Made by a program: the position numbers and the translations under genes. From positions 1 through 6,792 of the forward strand of contig JAEXBT010000232.1 of NCBI GenBank assembly GCA_023393895.1: 6,792 nt of DNA. The letters run 5' to 3'. Below the pieces are notes generated by a model that saw nothing but the letters and a program-made list of their open reading frames with translations, did no database searches and was not told where the DNA came from. This DNA is from Pseudomonadota bacterium. GTDB lineage: Bacteria > Pseudomonadota > Gammaproteobacteria > Xanthomonadales > Xanthomonadaceae. Shown one piece after another: positions 1-6,645 of this stretch (positions are counted from its first letter, which is position 1; each line of letters opens with the position of its first letter).

Positions 1-834
1 AACGAATACCTCTCGGGCGCGATCCTGTTCGACGAGACCATCCGCCAGTCCACCAGGGACGGCGTGCCGTTCGCCAAGTACATGGCCGACAACGGCATGA
101 TCCCGGGCATCAAGGTGGACAAGGGCACGCACCCGCTGGCCGGCTTCCCCGGCGAGGTGGTGACCGAGGGCTTGGACGGCCTGCGCGCGCGGCTGCAGGA
201 GTACTACAAGCTGGGCGCCCGCTTCGCCAAGTGGCGTGCGGTGATCAACATCGGTGATGACATCCCGTCCGGCACCTGCATCGAGGCCAACAGCCACGCG
301 CTGGCCCGCTACGCAGCGCTCTGCCAGGAATCGGGCCTGGTGCCGATGGTTGAGCCGGAAGTGCTGATGGACGGCAGCCACGACATCGAGACCTGCTACG
401 AGGTCACCGAGGTCACCCTGCGCTCGCTGTTCGACGCGCTGTACCAGCACAACGTGGCGCTGGAAGGCACCATCCTGAAGGCCTCCATGGTCGTGCCGGG
501 CAAGGACTGCCCGGAGCAGGCCAGCGTCGAGGAAGTGGCCGAAGCCACCCTGATGTGCCTGAAGTCGGCGGTGCCGGCGATCCTGCCGGGCATCGTGTTC
601 CTCTCCGGGGGCCAGAGCGACGAGGCCGCCACCGCGCACCTCGATGCGATGAACCGCATGGGCCCGAACCCGTGGCCGCTGTCGTTCTCCTACGGCCGCG
701 CCATGCAGCAGGCCGCGCTCAAGCTGTGGGCGCAGGACATGACCGGCAACTTCGCCGCCGCCCAGCAGACCGTGTTCGATCGTGCCAAGGCCAACGGTCT
801 GGCCGCGCTGGGCCAATGGAAGAGCGCCGCCTGA
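1..834 (+). CDS. Class I fructose-bisphosphate aldolase, C-terminal part (5' end outside window)
   Basis: This enzyme reversibly cleaves fructose 1,6-bisphosphate to glyceraldehyde 3-phosphate and dihydroxyacetone phosphate in cytosolic glycolysis and gluconeogenesis. The frame is open from base 1 and ends at TGA 832-834, giving 277 codons. Bacterial relatives are about 330-340 residues, so roughly 55-60 N-terminal residues are missing. Counting from the first codon, the Schiff-base signature ALEGTILK ends in the catalytic lysine at codon 160 (bases 478-480). FAKWRAVI supplies the second active-site lysine (codon 77). MVEPEV supplies the acid/base glutamate (codon 118). LSGGQ (202-205) and the FSYGR arginine (233) are the phosphate-binding elements. 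These residues all match the eukaryote-like class I family rather than metal-dependent class II. The C-terminus lacks the terminal tyrosine of animal aldolases. The GTG at 64 is not the start, because conserved sequence (ILFDETIRQ) precedes it. A terminator follows directly. Confidence 0.95.
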   Translation, partial: NEYLSGAILFDETIRQSTRDGVPFAKYMADNGMIPGIKVDKGTHPLAGFPGEVVTEGLDGLRARLQEYYKLGARFAKWRAVINIGDDIPSGTCIEANSHALARYAALCQESGLVPMVEPEVLMDGSHDIETCYEVTEVTLRSLFDALYQHNVALEGTILKASMVVPGKDCPEQASVEEVAEATLMCLKSAVPAILPGIVFLSGGQSDEAATAHLDAMNRMGPNPWPLSFSYGRAMQQAALKLWAQDMTGNFAAAQQTVFDRAKANGLAALGQWKSAA

Positions 835-858
835 GGCCTGCCTCTCCGCGGTTCCACG

Positions 859-888
859 GACGCCGGCCCTGTGCCGGCGTTTCCGTTT
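859..888 (+). terminator. Intrinsic terminator after the aldolase gene
   Basis: An 8-bp perfect GC-rich stem (860-867 pairing with 873-880) closes a 5-base loop and runs into a T-rich tail, TTTCCGTTT (880-888). It lies 25 bases after the aldolase stop codon, as expected for a Rho-independent terminator. It should separate aldolase transcription from the efflux operon. Basis: seen in sequence; activity is inferred. Confidence 0.8.
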
Positions 889-919
889 GCGGAGCCCCAT
901 AACGCGCGAGTCGCCCTCC

Positions 920-936
920 GGTTGACCGGCGCAACC
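920..936. repeat. Short inverted repeat upstream of the efflux operon
   Basis: GGTTG (920-924) and CAACC (932-936) form a 5-bp inverted repeat around a 7-base spacer, about 40 bases before the candidate -10 box. It could be half of an operator for an unlinked regulator, or chance in GC-rich DNA. No regulator gene lies in the window to support a specific assignment. Confidence 0.2.
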
Positions 937-973
937 ATGCCTGATGGCACACAAGGCGTTGATATGGCCCCGC

Positions 974-979
974 TACAAT
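974..979 (+). promoter_or_regulatory. Candidate -10 box for the efflux operon
   Basis: TACAAT at 974-979 matches the sigma-70 -10 consensus at five of six positions and lies 26 bases before the chosen adaptor start. A transcript would begin near 986, leaving a leader of about 20 bases. No good -35 box sits 16-18 bases upstream, and the nearby TTGATA (959-964) is only 9 bases away. The promoter would therefore be weak or activator-dependent. The rest of the 835-1005 gap holds only the terminator and the short inverted repeat. Confidence 0.4.
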
Positions 980-1005
980 CCGGTGTTTCCCAATTCCGCC
1001 GACCG

Positions 1006-2097
1006 ATGCGCCTCCACCCCCGCTCATCTGCCCGTGGCCTTGCCATCGGCGCGCTCCTGCTCACCCTGGCCGCCTGCGGCGGCAAGGCCGATGCGCCAGC
1101 ATCCGGCCGCGCGGGCGGTGGCGACCGGCCGCTGCCGGTGGCGGTGGAAGTGGTGCGCGAACAGCCATGGCGCGACACGCTGCGCGCGCTCGGTACGGTC
1201 AAGGCGCGCGAATCGGTGGAAGTGACTGCCAAGGTCAGCGAGACGGTGCAGCAGGTGCATTTCTCCGATGGCGATACGGTGGGCCGTGGCGCCGCACTGG
1301 TCACCCTCTCTGGAGCGCAGCAGCAAGCCGCGCTGCGTGCCGCGCAGGCCACCGCACAGGAAGCCGAAGCGCTGTTCCGGCGCCAGCAGCAACTGGCCTC
1401 GCAACAGCTGATATCCCGCGCGATGTTCGACCAGCAGAAGGCCACGCGCGACGCCGCCCAAGCACAGGTCGCGCAGATCCGCGCCAACCTCGCCGACCGG
1501 GTGATCCGGGCGCCGTTCGCCGGCGTGCTCGGCATGCGCCAGGTTTCGCCGGGCGCGCTGGTTACGCCCGGCACGGTGATCACCACCCTCGATGACATCG
1601 CCCGTGTGTACGTCGACTTCCCGGTTCCCGAGTCGCAGCTCGCGGGCGTGGGCACCGGCCAGGCGGTGGCGGGCACCACGAGCACCCATGGCGAACGGAC
1701 GTTCGAAGGCGCGATCTCCAGCATCGATCCGCGCATCGACATCGCTTCGCGCGCGGCCACCGTTCGCGCCGACTTCCCCAACGCCGACCGCGCACTGAAG
1801 CCGGGCATGCTGGTCGAGGTGGAGCTCACCCGCGGCGAAGTCCCGGCACTGGTGATCCCGGAGATCGCGCTGCAGCAGCAGGGCACCGAGAGCTACGTCT
1901 GGCGCGTGGGCGACGGCGGCGCGGTCGAGCGCGTGGTGGTCGAGGTCGGCGGCCGGATCCCGGGCCGGGTGATGGTCGCAAAGGGCCTGTCAGCGGGTGA
2001 TCGCATCGTCACCGACGGCGTCGGCAAGGTCCGCGCCGGCAGCAAGGTGCAGGCCGCCACGCCCGATGCCGCGCCGCCCGCGGCCGCGGAGCGCTGA
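1006..2097 (+). CDS. RND efflux periplasmic adaptor subunit (membrane fusion protein), lipoprotein
   Basis: This 363-residue protein should link the inner-membrane pump encoded next to it with an outer-membrane channel across the periplasm. I chose ATG 1006 because it gives a clean lipoprotein signal peptide: basic residues, a hydrophobic stretch (about 11-22) and the lipobox LAAC with Cys24 as lipidation site. The longer in-frame starts (GTG 871, ATG 937, ATG 964) would bury that signal, and GTG 871 lies inside the aldolase terminator. Domains in order are: first half of the lipoyl domain (about 62-103); a glutamine- and alanine-rich alpha-helical hairpin (about 104-165); second lipoyl half beginning at RAPFAGVLG (168 onward); beta-barrel domain (about 203-283) with the family motif SIDPRID followed by RAATVRADFPN and LKPGM; and a membrane-proximal domain to about 350. 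The tail is rich in Ala and Pro. No Shine-Dalgarno is evident. Stop and pump start are 6 bases apart. Substrate is unknown. Confidence 0.93.
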   Translation: MRLHPRSSARGLAIGALLLTLAACGGKADAPASGRAGGGDRPLPVAVEVVREQPWRDTLRALGTVKARESVEVTAKVSETVQQVHFSDGDTVGRGAALVTLSGAQQQAALRAAQATAQEAEALFRRQQQLASQQLISRAMFDQQKATRDAAQAQVAQIRANLADRVIRAPFAGVLGMRQVSPGALVTPGTVITTLDDIARVYVDFPVPESQLAGVGTGQAVAGTTSTHGERTFEGAISSIDPRIDIASRAATVRADFPNADRALKPGMLVEVELTRGEVPALVIPEIALQQQGTESYVWRVGDGGAVERVVVEVGGRIPGRVMVAKGLSAGDRIVTDGVGKVRAGSKVQAATPDAAPPAAAER

Positions 2098-2099
2098 GG
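2096..2099 (+). promoter_or_regulatory. Ribosome binding site for the pump gene
   Basis: GAGG at 2096-2099 overlaps the adaptor stop codon TGA (2095-2097) and sits four bases before ATG 2104. The arrangement supports this start and suggests that ribosomes finishing the adaptor re-initiate on the pump gene. Confidence 0.4.
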
Positions 2100-2103
2100 C
2101 CCC

Positions 2104-5100
2104 ATGGTCCTGTCAGACCTCTCGATCAGGCGGCCGGTGCTGGCCGTGGTGATGAGCCTTTTGCTGATCGTGATCGGCATCATCGGCTACACCCGGCTGA
2201 CCGTGCGCGAGCTGCCCAAGGTCGACCCGCCGATCGTGTCGGTGGACGTGACCTATCCCGGTGCGTCGGCGGCGGTGATCGAGACGCGCATCACCCAGGT
2301 GCTGGAGGACGCGCTCTCGGGTATCGAGGGTGTGCGCACCATCGAGTCGAGCAGCCGCAACAACCGCTCGGCGGTCACCATCGAGTTCAACGCCAACCGT
2401 GACATCGAGGCTGCGGCCAACGACGTGCGTGACGCGATCAGCCGCGTGGCCGACCGGATGCCGCCGGAGGCCGACCCGCCCGAGGTCTCGAAGGTCGAAT
2501 CCGACGCCGACGTCATCATCTGGCTCAACATGAGCTCGAGCAGCATGGACCGGCTGCAGCTCACCGATTACGCCGAGCGCTACATCGTCGACCGGCTGTC
2601 CTCGCTCGACGGCGTGGCGCGCGTGCAGCTCTCGGGCGGGCAGCGCTACGCGATGCGGGTCTGGCTGGACCGCAACGCGATGGCCGCGCGTGGCCTGACC
2701 GCGGCCGATGTGGAGGCGGCGCTGCGGCGCGAGAACGTGGAGCTGCCCGCCGGCACGCTCGAGTCCGAGCAGCGCGACTTCACCCTGCGCATCGAGCGCG
2801 ATTTCCGCAGCCCCGAGCAGTTCGCGCAGATTCCGCTGCTGCAGGGGGCCGATGGCTACGTGGTGCGGGTGGGTGATGTCGCCCGGGTCGAGCGCGATAC
2901 CGTCGAACGGCGCTCCTACTTCCAGAGCAACGGGCAGGAGAACGTCGGTCTCGGCATCGTCAAGACCTCCACGGCGAACTCGCTCGATGTCGCCCGCGCG
3001 GCCAAGGCGGAGGCCGAACGCATCCGCCCCGACCTGCCGCCCGGCACCCAGATATTCACGTCCTACGACAGCACGATCTTCATCGATGCCTCGATCAAGC
3101 GGGTGTACGCCACGCTGATCGAGGCGGTGATCCTGGTGCTGCTGGTGATCTGGCTGTTCCTCGGCAGCTGGCGCGCTGCGCTGATCCCCGCGGTGACGGT
3201 GCCGATCTGCCTCATCGCCACCTTCTTCGCGCTGTACGCGTTCGGTTACTCGATCAACCTGCTGACCCTGCTGGCGCTGGTGCTCTGCATCGGCCTGGTT
3301 GTAGACGATGCGATCGTGGTACTGGAGAACGTCCAGCGCCGCGCCGACGCCGGCGAGCCGCCGCTCGTGGCCGCGCGCCGCGGCACCCGCCAGGTCGCCT
3401 TCGCGGTCATCGCGACCACCGCCGTGCTGGTCTCGGTGTTCCTGCCGGTGGGGTTCATGGAGGGCGATACCGGCCGCATGTTCCGCGAACTGTCGGTGGT
3501 CATGGCCGCCGCAGTGGCGCTGTCGGCACTGGTGGCGCTGACGCTGACGCCGATGATGTGTTCCAAGCTGATCCGGCCCAAGGAAAAGCACAACCGCCTC
3601 AACGCATGGATCCTGCACAAGCTCGATCGCATCGGTGAAGGCTACGGGCGCCGCATCCACCGGCTGGTGGAGATGCCGCGGCGCGCGCTGGGCATCGGCT
3701 CGGTGCTGGTGATCCTGGCGTGCGTGGGCGTGTCGGCGCTGCTGTTCTGGCGGGTGCCGGGCGAGCTGGCGCCAGCCGAGGACCGCGGCCGCTTCTTCCT
3801 GAACCTCGATGGGCCGGAGGGCGCGGGCTTCGACTACACCATCAAGCAGATGCAGGAAGTGGAGGCACGACTCATGCCGCTGGTGGGTGAGGGCAAGCCG
3901 ATCATGCGCATCAACTCGCGGGCGCCGCGCGGCTGGGGCGGCGGGCAGGACATGCACACCGGCAACGTGGTCGTCGCGCTGCAGGACTGGGGCGAGCGTG
4001 AGATGGCGACCGAGGATGTCGCCGCCGAAGTGCGCAAGGCCACCGCGGGACTGACCGGCATGCAGGTCAGGGTGATGATGCCCGGTGGCCTGGTTGGCGG
4101 GCGGGGTGCCGGCCGCTTCAACCTGGTGCTGGGTGGGCCCAATTACGAGGACCTCGCGGCATGGCGCGACCGCATGCTCGAGCGCATGGCCGAGTACCCG
4201 GGTCTGACCGATGGCGACTCCGACTACAAGGAAACGCGGCCGCAGATGCGCGTCATCGTGGACCGCGAGCGCGCCGCCGACCTCGGGGTGTCGATGCAGG
4301 TGATCGGTTCCACCCTGGAAACCCTGATGGGCAGCAGACGGGTCACGACCTACGTCGACAACGGCGAGGAATACGACGTGATCCTGCAGGCCGGACGCGG
4401 CGATCGCGCATCCCCGGCCGACCTCGCCAATACCCATGTGCGTGGTCGCGACAATCAGCTGGTGCCGCTTTCGAACCTGGTCACCCTGCGCGAACTGGCC
4501 GAGCCGGCCTCGTTCAATCGTTTCAACCGCCTGCGCGCGATCACCCTGAGCGCAACCGTCGCGCCCGGCTACACGATGGGCGACGCGGTGGCATGGGCGG
4601 TCGCGACCGCGGCCGAGGAGCTGCCGCCGCAGGCGCGCCTGGACTGGAAGGGCGAGGCACGCCAGCTGCAGGATTCCGGTAGCGCGGTGCTGCTGACCTT
4701 CGCCATGGCGCTGCTGATCGTCTATTTGGTGCTGGCCGCGCAGTTCGAGAGCTTCGCGCACCCGCTGGTGATCATGCTGACCGTGCCGCTGGCGGTGCTC
4801 GGCGCGATGATCGGGCTGTGGATCACCGGCAGCACGCTCAACCTTTTCTCGCAGATCGGCATCGTCATGCTGGTGGGCTTGGCGGCGAAGAACGGCATCC
4901 TCATCGTGGAATTCGCCAACCAGCTCCGCGACGAGGGGCGCTCCATCGCCGAGGCGATCGCCGAATCCTGCGAACTGCGCCTGCGCCCGATCCTGATGAC
5001 CTCGGCGGCGACGGTGATGGGCGCGCTGCCGCTGATCGTGTTCGGCGGGCCGGGCTCGGCCAGCCGCATCACCATCGGCATCGTGATCGTGTTCGGCGTC

Positions 5101-5241
5101 ACCTTCGCCACCCTGCTGTCGCTGTTCGTGGTGCCGGCGTTCTACGCATTGATCGCGCCGTACACGCAGTCGCCGGAAACCATCGCGCGCGAGCTGGAGA
5201 GGCTGGAAGCCGAAACGGCCGACGTCGGCGGCCATGCATGA
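2104..5241 (+). CDS. RND-family efflux pump, inner-membrane permease subunit (HAE1/AcrB type)
   Basis: This 1045-residue protein is the typical length of a hydrophobe/amphiphile efflux transporter, which works as a trimer exporting drugs or metabolites in exchange for protons. Twelve membrane segments fit the RND plan: TM1 at about 12-31, TM2-TM6 within about 333-490, TM7 at about 525-545, and TM8-TM12 from about 860 to 1020. Large periplasmic loops follow TM1 and TM7. The proton-relay residues are all present: Asp401-Asp402 in TM4 (GLVVDDAIVVLE, codons 3304-3309), Lys929 in TM10 (GLAAKNGILIVEF), and Arg959 and Thr966 in the RLRPILMTS motif. These correspond to AcrB Asp407/408, Lys940, Arg971 and Thr978. 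The Asp pair and periplasmic layout argue against a heavy-metal (CusA) or SecDF type. The segment aligned with the AcrB switch loop (606-618) is glycine-rich and lacks its two phenylalanines. The adaptor lies just upstream, no outer-membrane channel is present, and the 3' end overlaps the acetyltransferase gene. Substrate cannot be read from the sequence. Confidence 0.95.
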   Translation: MVLSDLSIRRPVLAVVMSLLLIVIGIIGYTRLTVRELPKVDPPIVSVDVTYPGASAAVIETRITQVLEDALSGIEGVRTIESSSRNNRSAVTIEFNANRDIEAAANDVRDAISRVADRMPPEADPPEVSKVESDADVIIWLNMSSSSMDRLQLTDYAERYIVDRLSSLDGVARVQLSGGQRYAMRVWLDRNAMAARGLTAADVEAALRRENVELPAGTLESEQRDFTLRIERDFRSPEQFAQIPLLQGADGYVVRVGDVARVERDTVERRSYFQSNGQENVGLGIVKTSTANSLDVARAAKAEAERIRPDLPPGTQIFTSYDSTIFIDASIKRVYATLIEAVILVLLVIWLFLGSWRAALIPAVTVPICLIATFFALYAFGYSINLLTLLALVLCIGLVVDDAIVVLENVQRRADAGEPPLVAARRGTRQVAFAVIATTAVLVSVFLPVGFMEGDTGRMFRELSVVMAAAVALSALVALTLTPMMCSKLIRPKEKHNRLNAWILHKLDRIGEGYGRRIHRLVEMPRRALGIGSVLVILACVGVSALLFWRVPGELAPAEDRGRFFLNLDGPEGAGFDYTIKQMQEVEARLMPLVGEGKPIMRINSRAPRGWGGGQDMHTGNVVVALQDWGEREMATEDVAAEVRKATAGLTGMQVRVMMPGGLVGGRGAGRFNLVLGGPNYEDLAAWRDRMLERMAEYPGLTDGDSDYKETRPQMRVIVDRERAADLGVSMQVIGSTLETLMGSRRVTTYVDNGEEYDVILQAGRGDRASPADLANTHVRGRDNQLVPLSNLVTLRELAEPASFNRFNRLRAITLSATVAPGYTMGDAVAWAVATAAEELPPQARLDWKGEARQLQDSGSAVLLTFAMALLIVYLVLAAQFESFAHPLVIMLTVPLAVLGAMIGLWITGSTLNLFSQIGIVMLVGLAAKNGILIVEFANQLRDEGRSIAEAIAESCELRLRPILMTSAATVMGALPLIVFGGPGSASRITIGIVIVFGVTFATLLSLFVVPAFYALIAPYTQSPETIARELERLEAETADVGGHA

Positions 5242-5774
5242 GCGCCACGGCGCACGCGGACGTCATCGAGGCCGGAGACGGGCTGCGCCTGCGCGCCTGG
5301 CGTGATGAAGACCTCGAGGCGCTGGTTGCCAGCGCCAACGATGCCGCGATCGTGCGCGGACTCAGCGACCGCTTCCCGCATCCGTACACCCGCGCTGATG
5401 GCGAGGCCTTCCTGCGTGGCGAGGTGGTGCCGCTTGAGGACGCGTTCGCCATTGAGCACGCCGGGCGTGCGGTCGGCGGCATCGGCCTGCGGCGCCTGCT
5501 GGCCGAACGCGCGATCGGCGCCGAGTTCGGCTACTGGCTGGACCGTCGGTTGTGGGGCGCCGGGATCATGAGCCGGGCGGTTGCGGCCTTTGCGCCGTGG
5601 GCGATGCGCCGGCATGCACTGCATCGCCTGCAGGCCGCCGTGCTGGACTTTAACACCGCCTCCGCACGGGTGCTGGAGAAGAACGGTTTCGTGGAAGAAG
5701 GCGTGATGCGCAGGGCCGTGCTCAAGCACGGGCAAGTGCATGATCTGCGCCTGTTCGCACGTTACGCCGACTGA
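5238..5774 (+). CDS. GNAT-family N-acetyltransferase (RimJ/RimL-like)
   Basis: This 178-residue cytosolic enzyme is predicted to transfer acetyl from acetyl-CoA to an amine. The start ATG 5238 overlaps the pump stop codon in an ATGA junction, and the first residues run straight into the fold (LRLRAWRDEDLEALV, the beta1-alpha1 segment of RimJ/RimL relatives). The acetyl-CoA pyrophosphate-binding motif is RRLWGAG (Arg104-x-x-Gly107-x-Gly109). The C-terminal part has the family signature NTASARVLEKNGF (139-151), then EEGVMRRA and a final strand containing HDLRLFARY. Length is normal for the family and no key part is missing. Family members acetylate ribosomal protein N-termini, antibiotics, polyamines or small metabolites, and sequence alone does not choose among these. 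The overlap indicates co-transcription and probable translational coupling with the pump, so a linked detoxification role is possible but unproven. There is no Shine-Dalgarno of its own. Confidence 0.9.
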   Translation: MSATAHADVIEAGDGLRLRAWRDEDLEALVASANDAAIVRGLSDRFPHPYTRADGEAFLRGEVVPLEDAFAIEHAGRAVGGIGLRRLLAERAIGAEFGYWLDRRLWGAGIMSRAVAAFAPWAMRRHALHRLQAAVLDFNTASARVLEKNGFVEEGVMRRAVLKHGQVHDLRLFARYAD

Positions 5775-5799
5775 CCCGGGACCGGAACTGTCCCACAAT
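5771..5799 (+). promoter_or_regulatory. Candidate sigma-70 promoter for the RNA methyltransferase gene
   Basis: CTGACC (5771-5776, sharing TGAC with the -35 consensus) and CACAAT (5794-5799, close to TATAAT) are separated by exactly 17 bases. The -35 overlaps the acetyltransferase stop codon. A start point near 5806 is expected. The spacer contains an inverted repeat, GGGAC (5778-5782) with GTCCC (5790-5794), which could be an operator. It has no T tract, so it is not a convincing terminator. Confidence 0.4.
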
Positions 5800-5806
5800 G
5801 GTCGCC

Positions 5807-5830
5807 ATGTCGAAGATCGCCCACCGATGA
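5807..5830 (+). other. Possible 7-codon upstream ORF (MSKIAHR) coupled to the methyltransferase start
   Basis: ATG 5807 opens a seven-codon frame whose stop TGA (5828-5830) overlaps the methyltransferase start in an ATGA junction. Its ATG falls almost exactly where the candidate promoter would start transcription, so it would be read as a leaderless mini-cistron. It is tiny and may be chance, but the geometry is that of translational coupling. Confidence 0.25.
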
Positions 5831-6636
5831 ACCGCCGCGATGGACGTGCCGCCGGCCCTCGGGCCCACCCGACTCGCGAGCCGGGTGGGCGGGACGGGGC
5901 ACCAGCGCCGACACGCGAACTGCGCCTGTACGGTTTCAATGCCGTGCAGGAGATGTTCGCACGGCGTTCGGAGGCGCTCCGCAAGCTCTACCTGTCGCAA
6001 GCCCGCGTGCACGACCTGCGCGAGTTGCTGGCGTGGTGCGTCTCCCGCCGCATCGGATATCGCATCGTGCCCGATGAGGACCTGCGCCGGCTGGCCGCAT
6101 CCAGCCACCACGAAGGCGTGGTGGCCGATGTGCTGCGCGTGCCGCCGCTTGCCTTCGATGCGTGGCTGGCCGCCCTTCCGCCCGGCCCGTGCTGCGCACT
6201 CTGGCTCGATGGCGTCGGCAATCCCCACAACCTCGGCGCGATCCTGCGCAGTGCCGCCCACTTCGGCGTTGCGGGACTGTTGCTGCCGGAGGCCAGCGAG
6301 CTGCAGCTTTCCGGCGCCGCCGCACGGGTGGCCGAGGGTGGCGCCGAATCGGTGCCGCTGGTCCGGATGGGAGCATCCGATGCCGGCATCGAGGCATTGC
6401 GCGCCACCGGCTTCATGTTGGCGGCAACGCTGGTGAAGGGCGGCGCCAGCCTGTTCGACACCCCACTGCCCGGCCGCGTGATCTACGTGATGGGCGCCGA
6501 GCAGCACGGCATGGATCGCGGGCTGGCGCAGCGCTGCGACCTGCAACTGTCGATTCCCGGCACGGGTGCGGTAGAGAGCCTCAACGTGTCGGCAGCCACG
6601 GCCGTGCTGCTGGCCGCATGGGCCAGCGGCCGCTGA
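5827..6636 (+). CDS. SpoU/TrmH-family RNA methyltransferase (YfiF-like)
   Basis: This 269-residue protein is predicted to transfer a methyl group from S-adenosylmethionine to an RNA, typically a ribose 2'-O, using the knotted SPOUT fold. An N-terminal substrate-binding domain (about 30-105) starts at LRLYGFNAV and ends near SSHHEGVVADVL. The catalytic domain holds all three motifs: motif 1 NPHNLGAILRS (132-142, catalytic Arg141), motif 2 VMGAEQHG (221-228, Glu225, Gly228), and motif 3 SIPGTGAVESLNVS (242-255, Asn253). From memory, the NPHNLG, AHFGV and ARVAEGGAE stretches resemble E. coli YfiF more than RlmB, so the target RNA is uncertain. ATG 5827 is chosen because the 29 upstream codons in frame (from 5740) lie inside the acetyltransferase gene and the putative promoter. 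The first 30 residues are Arg/Gly/Pro-rich, probably disordered, and contain a strong DNA palindrome. No strong Shine-Dalgarno is visible. Confidence 0.9.
   Translation: MNRRDGRAAGPRAHPTREPGGRDGAPAPTRELRLYGFNAVQEMFARRSEALRKLYLSQARVHDLRELLAWCVSRRIGYRIVPDEDLRRLAASSHHEGVVADVLRVPPLAFDAWLAALPPGPCCALWLDGVGNPHNLGAILRSAAHFGVAGLLLPEASELQLSGAAARVAEGGAESVPLVRMGASDAGIEALRATGFMLAATLVKGGASLFDTPLPGRVIYVMGAEQHGMDRGLAQRCDLQLSIPGTGAVESLNVSAATAVLLAAWASGR
5863..5890. repeat. 28-bp near-perfect palindrome inside the methyltransferase 5' coding region
   Basis: GCCCACCCG (5863-5871) pairs with CGGGTGGGC (5882-5890), and the centre CTCGCGAG (5873-5880) is itself palindromic. Only the 5872/5881 pair mismatches. Flanking GTGCC (5846-5850) and GGCAC (5898-5902) could extend the structure with internal loops. 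It lies 36 bases after the methyltransferase start codon and encodes part of its low-complexity N-terminus. It could be an mRNA hairpin, a REP-like element or a protein-binding site. Confidence 0.6.
6624..6635. repeat. 12-bp perfect palindrome over the methyltransferase stop codon
   Basis: CAGCGGCCGCTG reads the same on both strands and covers the last codons and stop of the methyltransferase gene, followed by AGTTT. As a hairpin it would have only a 4-bp stem with a GGCC loop, so it is at most a weak terminator for the convergent gene pair. No other terminator is visible in the 9-base gap (6637-6645). Confidence 0.3.
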
Positions 6637-6645
6637 GTTTCGGGA

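Noticed and set aside
871..1005. Longer adaptor protein starting at GTG 871 (or ATG 937 or 964)
   Set aside because: GTG 871 is inside the terminator hairpin. The added residues do not resemble a secretion signal, and they would put the true lipoprotein signal peptide internal. ATG 964 would also lie upstream of the candidate -10 box.
690..1886. A minus-strand open frame of 398 codons across the aldolase end, intergenic gap and adaptor gene
   Set aside because: It is low-complexity, rich in Ser, Arg, Ala and Cys, crosses a terminator and two real genes, and shows no recognisable family.
2113..5235. A minus-strand open frame of 1040 codons running antisense along almost the whole pump gene
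   Set aside because: Its product is dominated by His, Arg, Gln, Asp and Ala with no domain or membrane pattern. It is the expected shadow of a GC-rich gene with G/C-biased third positions, and the sense frame has unmistakable RND motifs.
4818..5237. N-terminal extension of the acetyltransferase by 140 codons into the pump gene
   Set aside because: The extension is the out-of-frame reading of conserved pump segments TM9-TM12, and the GNAT fold begins right after ATG 5238.
5778..5794. Terminator after the acetyltransferase
   Set aside because: The GGGAC/GTCCC inverted repeat has only a 5-bp stem and no T-rich tail. It fits better as a feature within the promoter spacer.
5740..5826. Methyltransferase start at 5740 inside the acetyltransferase gene
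   Set aside because: The extra 29 residues overlap the end of a well-supported gene and a plausible promoter and show no conserved character. ATG 5827 gives a normal-sized protein.
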